From the NCBI RefSeq assembly GCF_016820575.1, contig NZ_JAEMQH010000002.1, positions 124,001 to 188,000 on the forward strand: DNA of 64,000 nucleotides, given 5' to 3'. Position 1 is the first letter of the stretch. Each line of letters opens with the position of its first letter. The notes under the pieces were generated by a model. It had not been told where the DNA came from. It ran no database searches and was given only the letters and a program-made list of their open reading frames with translations. A program made the translations under genes and the position numbers. The DNA comes from Marinobacter sediminum. GTDB taxonomy: Bacteria; Pseudomonadota; Gammaproteobacteria; Pseudomonadales; Oleiphilaceae. Of this stretch, positions 16,392 through 24,140 are shown piece after piece.

Positions 16392-16964
16392 ATGCCTTTT
16401 CTGCGTTTAGCCTATGCCAGTGAAGCGACCTTTGAGCACAACCCCGTTGAAAAGGGTATTGAACCCCACGTCGCGAGGATTCTAATGACGTCTCGCCAGA
16501 ACAATGCCAAGCGCCAATTGGTTGGTGGGCTTTACTATGGCGATAACCGATTTTTCCAGTATTTGGAGGGTGAAGAAGCGGACGTTCAGGAGCTCTACAG
16601 GAGAATCCAAAAGGATGATCGGCACCGCAATATCGTGACGCTCATCGAGGAGCCACTGGAGGCATCCACGTTTTCCAGCTGGTCGATGAAGTACGTACCG
16701 CTGTCCAGAGATGTCCGACGGTTTCTTGAAAATCATGGTCTTACCAGGTTTGATCCCGCCAAATTCACTTCAGAGCAGTGTGAGGAAATGATCGACCTGA
16801 TCCGCAATTCCAGTGCGGATCAAAAGTTGGTGAATCACGATGAGGCGAGTAGCAGCAGACAGCCCGATCACCCGCAGGTATTCTCGACCGGACTGCGCAC
16901 GGGGCTGATCATGGCGGCTCTGGGCTTGTTCGGTGCATTGCTGTACGCAGGTTCTATGCTCTGA
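16392..16964 (+). CDS. BLUF-domain blue-light sensor with C-terminal membrane anchor
   Basis: A 190-residue protein with an N-terminal BLUF domain (residues 1-100) that should bind FAD. Key residues are present: Tyr8 (LAYAS), Asn37/38 (SRQNN), Gln56 (FFQYLEG), Trp97 and Met99 (SSWSMK). A polar linker of about 65 residues follows, and then a single hydrophobic helix at the extreme C-terminus (about 168-190, GLIMAALGLFGALLYAG). No EAL, GGDEF or other output domain is attached. I start at the ATG after TGGAG; a TTG two codons earlier is less likely. Membrane tethering of a short BLUF protein suggests a membrane partner. The partner is not apparent in the window. Confidence 0.88.
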   Translation: MPFLRLAYASEATFEHNPVEKGIEPHVARILMTSRQNNAKRQLVGGLYYGDNRFFQYLEGEEADVQELYRRIQKDDRHRNIVTLIEEPLEASTFSSWSMKYVPLSRDVRRFLENHGLTRFDPAKFTSEQCEEMIDLIRNSSADQKLVNHDEASSSRQPDHPQVFSTGLRTGLIMAALGLFGALLYAGSML

Positions 16965-17110
16965 AGGCCGGATAAGCCCCACTTATAAAAATGGATTAGG
17001 AAGCTTTATTTGCTTCATGGGGTGACACTGTTTAGCTTGACGGGTACTTGAATTCAGGCAGATCCTTGGTCTGCTTTGAGCCCAATAACAATGTCACTAC
17101 AGGAGTTTCC

Positions 17111-18091
17111 ATGAAAGCCATCCTTTGCAAGGAGTACGGCCCGGCCGACACGCTGGTTATCGAAGAGGTCGCAAGCCCGGAGGTGAAGGGGCGCGGCGTA
17201 AAAGTACGGGTCAAAGCCGCTGGCCTCAACTTCCCGGATACCCTGATCATCGAGAACAAGTACCAGCTGAAGCCGAACCTGCCGTTTTCCCCGGGTGGCG
17301 AGATGGCCGGTGAAGTGATTGAGGTGGGCGAGAAGGTCACACGCTTCAAGCCGGGCGACCGCGTGGCGGGGCTGACCGGTTATGGTGCTTTTGCCGAGGA
17401 AGTCATTGTTCCTGAACAGAACCTGCTGCCGGTGCCGGAAGGTATGTCCGATGAGAAAGCCGCAGCCTTCACCATGGTCTACGGCACGTCTTACTACGCC
17501 CTTAAGCAGCGCGCTAATCTGCAGCCCGGCGAAAGCCTGTTGGTGCTGGGAGCCAGTGGCGGCGTTGGTCTTGCCACAGTGGAACTGGGCAAAGCCATGG
17601 GTGCCCGAGTCATCGCGGCGGCAAGCTCCGCGGAAAAGCTGGCCATCGCCAAGGAAGCCGGTGCCGATGAGCTGATCAACTACAGCGAAGAGCCCCTGAA
17701 GGAAGCGGTGAAGAACCTGACTAAGGGCAAGGGCGTGGATGTCATCTACGATCCGGTCGGCGGTGATTTCACCGAGCAGGCCCTGCGCGCCATGGCCTGG
17801 AATGGCCGCCACCTGATCATTGGTTTCGCCGCCGGCGACATTCCCAAGGTCCCGGCCAACCTAACTCTTCTGAAAGGCTGCTCCGTGGTTGGTGTGTTCT
17901 GGGGCAGCTTCACCCAGCGCGAGCCCGAGGCCAGTGCCCAGAACATGATGGAGCTGATGAAGCTCTACTCTGAGGGAAAGATCGATCCGAAGATCAGCGA
18001 AGTGTTTGAGTTTGAAGACTACGCCAAGGCTCTGGGTGCTCTGACTGAGCGTCGCGCTACTGGGAAGGTGGTGCTTAAGGTCGGCTCCTGA
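17111..18091 (+). CDS. NADPH:quinone oxidoreductase-like protein (zinc-free MDR family)
   Basis: A 326-residue medium-chain dehydrogenase/reductase of the quinone oxidoreductase type, which reduces quinones or enals with NADPH. The N-terminal GroES-like domain shows AAGLNFPDTLI and FSPGGEMAG. The Rossmann domain has the NADPH loop LGASGGVGLATVELGKAMGA near residue 145. Structural and catalytic zinc cysteines are absent, as expected for this subgroup. AGGAG precedes the ATG by six bases. It faces the atu operon across two hairpin repeats; a link to terpenoid aldehyde or enone metabolism is possible but unproven. Confidence 0.88.
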   Translation: MKAILCKEYGPADTLVIEEVASPEVKGRGVKVRVKAAGLNFPDTLIIENKYQLKPNLPFSPGGEMAGEVIEVGEKVTRFKPGDRVAGLTGYGAFAEEVIVPEQNLLPVPEGMSDEKAAAFTMVYGTSYYALKQRANLQPGESLLVLGASGGVGLATVELGKAMGARVIAAASSAEKLAIAKEAGADELINYSEEPLKEAVKNLTKGKGVDVIYDPVGGDFTEQALRAMAWNGRHLIIGFAAGDIPKVPANLTLLKGCSVVGVFWGSFTQREPEASAQNMMELMKLYSEGKIDPKISEVFEFEDYAKALGALTERRATGKVVLKVGS

Positions 18092-18133
18092 TTTTGGATC
18101 TGTCTCCGCACCTAGCCTGTGGGGTTGGGTGCG

Positions 18134-18243
18134 GGGTATAGAGGCAAGCTTCTCCCAAAAACCGCTACGAGCACGTCCATGTGCGCTTGTCTACGGCCAT
18201 CCTTGGCCTTCGACACTTTTGGGAGAAGCTTCCCTCTATACCC
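18134..18243 (+). repeat. Hairpin repeat family, copy 1
   Basis: A 27-base arm (18134-18160) is complementary to 18217-18243 with one mismatch. It encloses a 56-base core (18161-18216) with two internal hairpins, GCAC/GTGC and GGCCA/TGGCC. The core matches copies 2 and 3, but the outer arms do not, apart from the A-run/T-run at the junction. Together with copy 2 it fills most of the 406-base gap between the convergent oxidoreductase and atuH genes. The remaining bases show no gene. Confidence 0.9.
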
Positions 18244-18343
18244 TTCGGAATACACGGAGATAGTCATATTGGTCTCGGGCATGAGCAACTTGATGGATCT
18301 AGCCAAGAATTCATAGACGATCCCGCTGGAGTTTCCGAGCCGT

Positions 18344-18441
18344 GCTGGGGTTGCCTTCCCAAAAATGTGGAGGGCCATGGACGGCCCGAAACAAGCGCAC
18401 ACGGATGTGCTTGTAGCGGTTTTTGGGAAGGCAACCGCAGC
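18344..18441 (-). repeat. Hairpin repeat family, copy 2 (inverted)
   Basis: A 22-base arm (18344-18365) pairs with 18420-18441 with one mismatch. The core (18366-18419) read on the minus strand matches copy 1, including CCGCTA, a GTGCGCTTG element and a GGCC-type second hairpin. It is oriented opposite to copy 1. The arms share only the CCCAAAA junction with copy 1. Confidence 0.88.
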
Positions 18442-18497
18442 ATGGCAGACTCCATTCCTCTCAGGCTATGGCCAAAGACAAGTCCCCGAACCAAACG

Positions 18498-20327
18498 TCA
18501 GAAGTTAACCTTCCCTGCATCAATGTCAGCAACCAGCTCAGACGTCAGCTGCGTATAACCCTCGGTCCTGGGCAACCAGGCAAACACTTCATCATTCTTC
18601 CGTTCCAGCGAATAGCCGGCTTTCTGAATATCCACTTTGCGGTACTTGAACGTACCCGTTTTCTCGATGGCGCGGGTGACCCGCACAAAGACTGGAATCG
18701 CGTAGGGAGGCAGGTTGGCTTTGAGGTAAGCGAACAATTTGTTCACGTCAAACTCACTGCCGTTGGAGTGAGGCACCAATGTGACCATGCCGGCCTTGCC
18801 GTTGGTGTTGGGGATCTCCACGCCGTAGACGATGGCTTCCTCGACCATGCCCGAGCCGTCGATGATGTTCTCCACTTCGTTGGTGGAGACGTTTTCGCCT
18901 TTCCAGCGGTAGGTGTCGCCCATGCGATCTACAAACTGAAGATGGCGGCAGCCGATTTCTTTCAATACATCGCCGGTATTGAACCACGCGTCGCCCTTCT
19001 TGAAGGCATCCCGAAGGATGGATTTCTCGGTTGCCTCTTGCTGGGTGTAGCCCTCGAATGACCACTTCTTGGTGATCTCGCCGATTAGCAGTCCCGGCTC
19101 GCCCTTGGCGACCTCCTGCATGAAGCCTTTCTTGTCGCGGACCGGATCCCGGGTGCCGTCGTGGAACTTCACCAGCTTGTAGGGAGCGGTGGAGAAGCCA
19201 ACGGTGTTGTCCACGTTGAAGAAGTTGCTGAAGCCGATGTTGCCTTCGCTGGAGGCATAGAGTTCGGCCACGGTGTCAATGCCAAAGCGCTCCTTGAACT
19301 CGCGCCAGATGGAAGGCCGCAGGCCGTTGCCGATCATCTTGCTCAGGCTGTGGTTTCGGTCCTGTTCGCTGGCGGGCTGGTTCAACAGGTAGCGGCAGAG
19401 TTCGCCTACATAGCCGAAGGTGGTGGCGCGGTATCGGCGGACGTCGTCCCAGAAGGCGCTGGCGGAGAACTTGCGGCGCACTGCGATGGCGGAACCACCG
19501 GCAAGCACCGAGCCCCAGCACACCAGCAGTGCCGTACCGTGATACAGCGGCAGGGTGCAGTACAGGACGTCTTCCGGTTCCATGGCCAGGGACATCATGC
19601 CGAAGCCGCCGTAGGCTTTAACGAACTTTCGGTGTGAGCCGGGCGCGGCCTTAGGCAGGCCAGTGGTGCCCGAGGTGAATAGGTAGATGGCGGTGTCGCC
19701 CATGCGCGGCGGGTCGAGCAGCGCCGGGTTGCTGCTGTTGAAGGTACTGACCCGCTCGGCCATGTTGGTGAAGCCGTCGGGAGCCTCGCCAAAGGCGTTT
19801 AGGGTGTTGATGTCGGCCATGAACAGGAACGGGTCGGGATGACCGGTTTTCAGGCCACCTTTTACTCCGTCGAACGAGGCAAGTAGCTCCTCGCCGACAA
19901 CCACCATCTTGGGCTCAATCAGGTTGATGCTGTGTTCCAGCACTTTGCCTTTCTGGGAGGTGTTGAGCATGGCGCAAGCCACACCCAGCTTGGCGGCGCC
20001 GGCGACAACGGCCAGCAGTTCCGGTCGGTTCTCCAGGAACACGGCAATTGCGTCGCCCTTGGTCAGGCCCTGGTTCTGGAAAAAATGAGCAATGCGGTTG
20101 GCCCAGCCATTGAACTCGCTCCAGCTGATCGCCCGGTCATCAAACAACACCGCTGGCCGGTCGCCGTGCCGCTCGGCATTGCGCTCGATCAGGGTGCCGA
20201 GGGTCAGTTCCCGGTTCTGGTCCTTAACGGCGTAGTAGTAATAACCCCGGGCGATGGTAGGGAACTTCCGGACGATGCCGGGTAGGCTTCGTACGATGTC
20301 CCGGGCTCTGACTTGATCATTGCTCAT
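18498..20327 (-). CDS. atuH: Very-long-chain/terpenoid acyl-CoA synthetase AtuH
   Basis: An ANL-superfamily acyl-CoA ligase of the FATP/FadD6 type (609 aa). It activates a carboxylic acid to its CoA thioester with ATP. The AMP-binding motif YLFTSGTTGLPKAA lies near residue 215, a YASSEGNIGF motif near 375, and the hinge region GDTYRWKGENVSTNEV near 480. Position as last gene of the atu operon matches atuH of Pseudomonas, whose presumed role is making citronellyl- or geranyl-CoA. The gap to atuG is only 11 bp. Two hairpin repeats follow it and may end the transcript. Confidence 0.88.
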   Translation of the reverse strand: MSNDQVRARDIVRSLPGIVRKFPTIARGYYYYAVKDQNRELTLGTLIERNAERHGDRPAVLFDDRAISWSEFNGWANRIAHFFQNQGLTKGDAIAVFLENRPELLAVVAGAAKLGVACAMLNTSQKGKVLEHSINLIEPKMVVVGEELLASFDGVKGGLKTGHPDPFLFMADINTLNAFGEAPDGFTNMAERVSTFNSSNPALLDPPRMGDTAIYLFTSGTTGLPKAAPGSHRKFVKAYGGFGMMSLAMEPEDVLYCTLPLYHGTALLVCWGSVLAGGSAIAVRRKFSASAFWDDVRRYRATTFGYVGELCRYLLNQPASEQDRNHSLSKMIGNGLRPSIWREFKERFGIDTVAELYASSEGNIGFSNFFNVDNTVGFSTAPYKLVKFHDGTRDPVRDKKGFMQEVAKGEPGLLIGEITKKWSFEGYTQQEATEKSILRDAFKKGDAWFNTGDVLKEIGCRHLQFVDRMGDTYRWKGENVSTNEVENIIDGSGMVEEAIVYGVEIPNTNGKAGMVTLVPHSNGSEFDVNKLFAYLKANLPPYAIPVFVRVTRAIEKTGTFKYRKVDIQKAGYSLERKNDEVFAWLPRTEGYTQLTSELVADIDAGKVNF

Positions 20328-20338
20328 GCTTGTTTTTC

Positions 20339-21166
20339 CTAGTCCAGGAACAGGTCCGGTAGCAGGGGCTTGTCACCCGCCGCGTATCGGTAGTGCTCAA
20401 AATCAGTTACGCCATCTTGGCGCAGTAGGTCTTCGTCGATCAGGTTTTGGCCGGAAAGCTCATCTGCAGACCGGTTCAGAATGCTCACCGTTGCATCGGC
20501 CATGATGTCCGGCTTGCGGCCCTGGGCCATCATGGCTGGGCCGCCCACTTCAAACTCGATGGCGGCGGTGGCAATCAGGGTCTTGGGCCAGAGTGTGTTC
20601 ACGGCAATGCCGTAGCGCCGGAATTCTTCGGCCATGCCGATGCTCAGCATGGTCATGGCGTATTTGGTGGTGGTGTAGGGGCCGTACTGGGCGAACCACT
20701 TGCTGTTCAAGTTTAGCGGTGGCGACAGGCTCAGAATGTGGCCGCGATCGGATTGTTTCAGGTAGGGCAGCGCGGCCTGGCTGCAGGTGAACACTGCCCT
20801 GGCGTTGACCTGATGCATCAGGTCGTAGCGACTGGCCTTGAGGTGCTCTACACCGGTCAGCCGAATGGCACCGGCGTTGTTAACCAGGGCGTCGATGCCG
20901 CCAAAGTGGTCAGCGGCTTCGTCCATGCGCTGTTTGACCAGTTGATCGTCGCGCACGTCCAGCACCAGGGGCAGTGCCTGACCGCCGGCCGCCCGTACTT
21001 CCTCGGCAACCGTGTGGACGGTGCCCGGCAATTTGGGGTGCGGGGTGTCCGATTTGGCGGCGATCACCACGTTGGCACCCTGGCGGGCGCAGGCCAAGGC
21101 AATGGCCCGGCCGATGCCGCGGCTGCCGCCAGTGATAAAGACGGTGCGTCCTTTCAGTGTGTTCAT
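20339..21166 (-). CDS. atuG: Short-chain dehydrogenase AtuG
   Basis: A 275-residue classical-fold SDR close to the HSDL2 group. The cofactor motif is TGGSRGIGRAIA near residue 12, NNAG occurs near 96, and the active-site Tyr and Lys are in YGPYTTTKYAM near 168-178. The Ser normally found before the Tyr is in ILSLSPPLN. The start overlaps the atuF stop by four bases (ATGA), so it is translationally coupled. In Pseudomonas the homologous gene is part of acyclic terpene utilisation; its precise reaction, perhaps a hydroxyacyl-CoA or alcohol oxidation, is not settled. Confidence 0.88.
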   Translation of the reverse strand: MNTLKGRTVFITGGSRGIGRAIALACARQGANVVIAAKSDTPHPKLPGTVHTVAEEVRAAGGQALPLVLDVRDDQLVKQRMDEAADHFGGIDALVNNAGAIRLTGVEHLKASRYDLMHQVNARAVFTCSQAALPYLKQSDRGHILSLSPPLNLNSKWFAQYGPYTTTKYAMTMLSIGMAEEFRRYGIAVNTLWPKTLIATAAIEFEVGGPAMMAQGRKPDIMADATVSILNRSADELSGQNLIDEDLLRQDGVTDFEHYRYAAGDKPLLPDLFLD

Positions 21167-23145
21167 GACTCGGCCTCCTGTTGGGCGGACTCTTCAGTCG
21201 TTATCTCGACCAGAAGCTGATTGCGTTTAACCTGGTCGCCCGCACCTGCCAGCACTTGGCTGACAACACCGTCACGGTCGGCCTTGACCGGATGTTCCAT
21301 TTTCATCGCCTCGAGAATAACCAGTGTATCCCCCTGACTGACTCTTTGCCCCGACTTGGCCAGCACTTCGATGATGGCGCCATCCATGGATGCCTGTACC
21401 AGGCCACTGCCTGCTCCCAGGCCGCCCGCGGGAGGCTGGTGGGTAACATCGCGCGCCGACCAGGACTGCCCGAAGGCCTGAAAATATAGAGAATCGCCGT
21501 CGCGGTGATATTGGCACCTTTGACGGACGCCATTGTCGATCATGCATAGGGAGCCATTCTCAAACGCTTCGATAACCAGTTCGTGCTGGCGATCGCCAAC
21601 CGCGATGTTCAGCCGGTTGCCCGCCCGGGACACCAGCAGCTTCTGGTTTTGACCAGCCAGTTCAAGGGTGATTGGGGTGCGGGTCGCCGGTGCATTGCTC
21701 CAGGCAGTTTGGCCTGATTTGCGGCCCGATTGGCCGTGGTCGAGTATGCCGGCGGCTAGGGCCAGTTCCCGCAGTGACGGTTGCTGGGGCTGAAGTGATG
21801 GATCGTCCCGGAACGCCTGCTGCAAGAAGGCGGTGGTGGCTTCACCGGCGCCAAAGGTGTCGTCTGCGATGATGCGGCTGAGGAAGTAACGGTTGGTGGT
21901 AACACCGAAAATGGCCGTCTCTTCCAGGGCACGGATCAGGCGCCGGCGGGCATCATCCCGGGTTTGGCCCCAGGCAATGACTTTGGCCAGCATCGGATCA
22001 TAGTGAGGTGTGATGGTGTCGCCGGATCGGACCCCGGTGTCGAAGCGCAGGCCTTCGCCCTCGGCCGGTTTGAATTGCAGCAGGGGGCCGGTTTGGGGGG
22101 TGAAACCGTTGGCTGGGTCTTCGGCGTACAGCCGGACTTCGATGGCGTGGCCGTTCAGCTCGATCTCGTGCTGGGCCAATGGCAGCGGGCGGCCTTCAGC
22201 CACAGCCAGTTGCCAGGCCACCAGGTCCTGGCCGGTGATCAGTTCGGTGACCGGGTGTTCCACCTGCAGGCGGGTGTTCATTTCCAGGAAGTAGAAATTG
22301 CGGTCTTTGTCCACCAGGAACTCGACCGTGCCAGCGCCTTCGTAACCACAGGCCAGGGCAGCAGTGACGGCGGCTTCGCCCATGGCTGAGCGAAGATCGG
22401 GTGTCACAAAGGGGGAGGGGGCCTCTTCGACCACTTTCTGGTGTCGGCGTTGTACCGAGCAGTCTCGCTCTCCCAGGTACACGGCGTTGCCATGCCTGTC
22501 GGCGAACACCTGGATTTCAACGTGCCGGGGTTCGAGTACGGCTTTTTCGAGTATCAGCTCGTCGTCGCCGAAGGCCTGTCTGGCTTCGGAGCGGGCCCGT
22601 TTGATGTTGTCGGCCAGTTCCCGTTCGGCATCGACCAGTCGCATGCCGCGGCCACCGCCGCCGGCAGAGGCTTTGATCATGAGCGGGTAGCCGATGTCGG
22701 CGGCCGCAGCGATCAGTTCTTCGTCGGTGGCGTTATTGCCTTCATAGCCGGGTACTACCGGTACGCCGGCGTCCTGCATGGCAAGCTTGGAGCGGCGTTT
22801 ACTGCCCATCAGTTCGATGGCATCCGAAGGTGGGCCAACAAACACCAGTCCGGCGGCTTTGCAGGCATTGGCAAAGTTCGAATTCTCGGACAGGAAGCCG
22901 TAGCCGGGGTGGATGCAGTCGGCACCGGTTTTGCGGGCGGCTTCGAGAATGGCCTCGGCATTGAGGTAGGAGGCCGTTACCTGTGCGGGGCCGATGCAGA
23001 CCGCCTCGTCGGCTTCGTGCACGTGCAGGGCGTTGGCGTCTGCCTCGGAATAGACGGCAACGGTGCGGTAGCCCAGGGCTTTGGCCGTGCGGATGACGCG
23101 GACGGCGATTTCACCGCGGTTGGCGATTAGCAGTTTGGTCAACAT
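21163..23145 (-). CDS. atuF: Geranyl-CoA carboxylase, biotin-containing alpha subunit AtuF
   Basis: The biotin carboxylase plus biotin-carrier subunit (660 aa) of an acyl-CoA carboxylase. It has the biotin carboxylase N-terminal domain (LLIANRGEIAVRVIRTA), the ATP-grasp glycine-rich loop KASAGGGGRGMR near residue 160, the EMNTRLQVEHPVTE motif near 290, and a C-terminal biotinyl domain with the AMKM lysine near residue 617. In the atu pathway it carboxylates the gamma-methyl group of geranyl-CoA with AtuC. Methylcrotonyl-CoA carboxylase (LiuD) is the nearest alternative, but the operon context favours geranyl-CoA. It is separated from atuE by an unusual 152-base gap containing hairpin repeat copy 3. 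Confidence 0.9.
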   Translation of the reverse strand: MLTKLLIANRGEIAVRVIRTAKALGYRTVAVYSEADANALHVHEADEAVCIGPAQVTASYLNAEAILEAARKTGADCIHPGYGFLSENSNFANACKAAGLVFVGPPSDAIELMGSKRRSKLAMQDAGVPVVPGYEGNNATDEELIAAAADIGYPLMIKASAGGGGRGMRLVDAERELADNIKRARSEARQAFGDDELILEKAVLEPRHVEIQVFADRHGNAVYLGERDCSVQRRHQKVVEEAPSPFVTPDLRSAMGEAAVTAALACGYEGAGTVEFLVDKDRNFYFLEMNTRLQVEHPVTELITGQDLVAWQLAVAEGRPLPLAQHEIELNGHAIEVRLYAEDPANGFTPQTGPLLQFKPAEGEGLRFDTGVRSGDTITPHYDPMLAKVIAWGQTRDDARRRLIRALEETAIFGVTTNRYFLSRIIADDTFGAGEATTAFLQQAFRDDPSLQPQQPSLRELALAAGILDHGQSGRKSGQTAWSNAPATRTPITLELAGQNQKLLVSRAGNRLNIAVGDRQHELVIEAFENGSLCMIDNGVRQRCQYHRDGDSLYFQAFGQSWSARDVTHQPPAGGLGAGSGLVQASMDGAIIEVLAKSGQRVSQGDTLVILEAMKMEHPVKADRDGVVSQVLAGAGDQVKRNQLLVEITTEESAQQEAES

Positions 23146-23166
23146 GGTGCAGGTCTCGTTGGTTGT

Positions 23167-23194
23167 GCCTGTCCGTGATCGGTACCGGACAGGC
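23167..23194. repeat. Inverted repeat sharing an arm with hairpin repeat copy 3
   Basis: GCCTGTCCG (23167-23175) pairs with CGGACAGGC (23186-23194). The second arm is also the outer arm of repeat copy 3, so the two hairpins cannot form at the same time. Confidence 0.7.
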
Positions 23195-23276
23195 TTTCAG
23201 AAAACCGCTAAAAGCACATCCATGTGCGCTTGGCTCCGGCCATCCATGGCCTCCGACATTTTCTGAAAGCCTGTCC
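23187..23276 (+). repeat. Hairpin repeat family, copy 3 (inside the atu operon)
   Basis: A perfect 18-base arm (23187-23204) pairs with 23259-23276 around a 54-base core (23205-23258). The core matches copy 1 closely: CCGCTA, AGCAC/GTGCGCT and GGCCA-TCCA-TGGCC. It lies in the atuE-atuF gap, the longest inside the operon, so it would be transcribed within the mRNA. Confidence 0.9.
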
Positions 23277-23297
23277 GCCACCGTTCACTCCCTCGAA

Positions 23298-24116
23298 CTA
23301 ATCTTGTTCTGCCCACGACGGCGGCCGTTTCTGCATAAATGCAACGGTGCCTTCGGCGCCCTCACTACCGCGGATTGCCTCGGCGAATTTCTCAGCAGCA
23401 TCGTCCAGCAGACCGCTCATATTTTCGTGGCCAACCCGGTGCAGGAGAGCTTTGGTTTCCGCTGTTGCGCCGGGCGCGCACAGTTGGACTCGGTTCAGGG
23501 TATGGATGAGCATTTCTTCCAGTTCCGGATCTGAATCGGCCGCTTCATGAACGATGCCCAGGGTGCAGGCCTCTTCCGCATTAATCCGCAAACCAAGCAG
23601 CGCCAGGCGTCGGGCCTGGGTGAGGCCGATGCGTTCCACCACAAACGGGGCTATCTGGGCCGGGATGATGCCGAGTGAGGTTTCCGGCATGCCGAAAGTG
23701 GCTGTAGGGCCGGCGATGGCTACATCGGAGACGCAGGCAAGACCAAAGCCGCCGCCCATGACAGCGCCTTCGGTAACCGCAATGACCACCTTGGAGGATT
23801 CGTTGACCTGCTGGATCATTTGGCCAAAGGCCCGGTTCAGCCGATAAAACGGATCAGCCTCACCCTCGGCCGCTGGCTGGTTGCGAGCGCCAGCCATGTC
23901 ATTGATGTCGCCACCGGCACAGAAATGGCCACCGGCTCCGCGGATAACCACTGCTCGGATAGCCAAGTCGGATTCGATCTGGGCAAACACCGTGGATAAT
24001 TCGGCGACCATTTGCAGGCTCATGGCGTTGCGTACATCCGGACGATTGATGGTGACCAACAGGGTGGGGCCCTGCTTTTCCAGCAGCAGTGTTTCGCAAT
24101 GAGGTAAAGATTCCAT
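23298..24116 (-). CDS. atuE: Isohexenylglutaconyl-CoA hydratase AtuE
   Basis: A 272-residue crotonase-fold enzyme. The oxyanion-hole segments are GAGGHFCAGGDIND near residue 60 and VMGGGFGLACVSD near 120. In the atu pathway it hydrates isohexenyl-glutaconyl-CoA, the product of geranyl-CoA carboxylation. I choose the ATG at 24116, ten bases after GGAG; a GTG five codons upstream is possible. It follows atuD closely. Related enzymes include LiuC and generic enoyl-CoA hydratases, and the call depends on operon position. Confidence 0.88.
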   Translation of the reverse strand: MESLPHCETLLLEKQGPTLLVTINRPDVRNAMSLQMVAELSTVFAQIESDLAIRAVVIRGAGGHFCAGGDINDMAGARNQPAAEGEADPFYRLNRAFGQMIQQVNESSKVVIAVTEGAVMGGGFGLACVSDVAIAGPTATFGMPETSLGIIPAQIAPFVVERIGLTQARRLALLGLRINAEEACTLGIVHEAADSDPELEEMLIHTLNRVQLCAPGATAETKALLHRVGHENMSGLLDDAAEKFAEAIRGSEGAEGTVAFMQKRPPSWAEQD

Positions 24117-24140
24117 CCCAACCAACTCCACTAAGTTTGC

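Noticed and set aside
18134..18243. tRNA-like or CRISPR repeat interpretation of the hairpin elements
   Set aside because: The fold has an acceptor-like stem and two small hairpins but no T-loop, anticodon or CCA features, and there are no regularly spaced direct repeats.
18112..18558. Small open frames within the hairpin repeats
   Set aside because: They appear because the repeat is palindromic and GC-rich; similar nonsense peptides arise in each copy and none has a ribosome-binding site.
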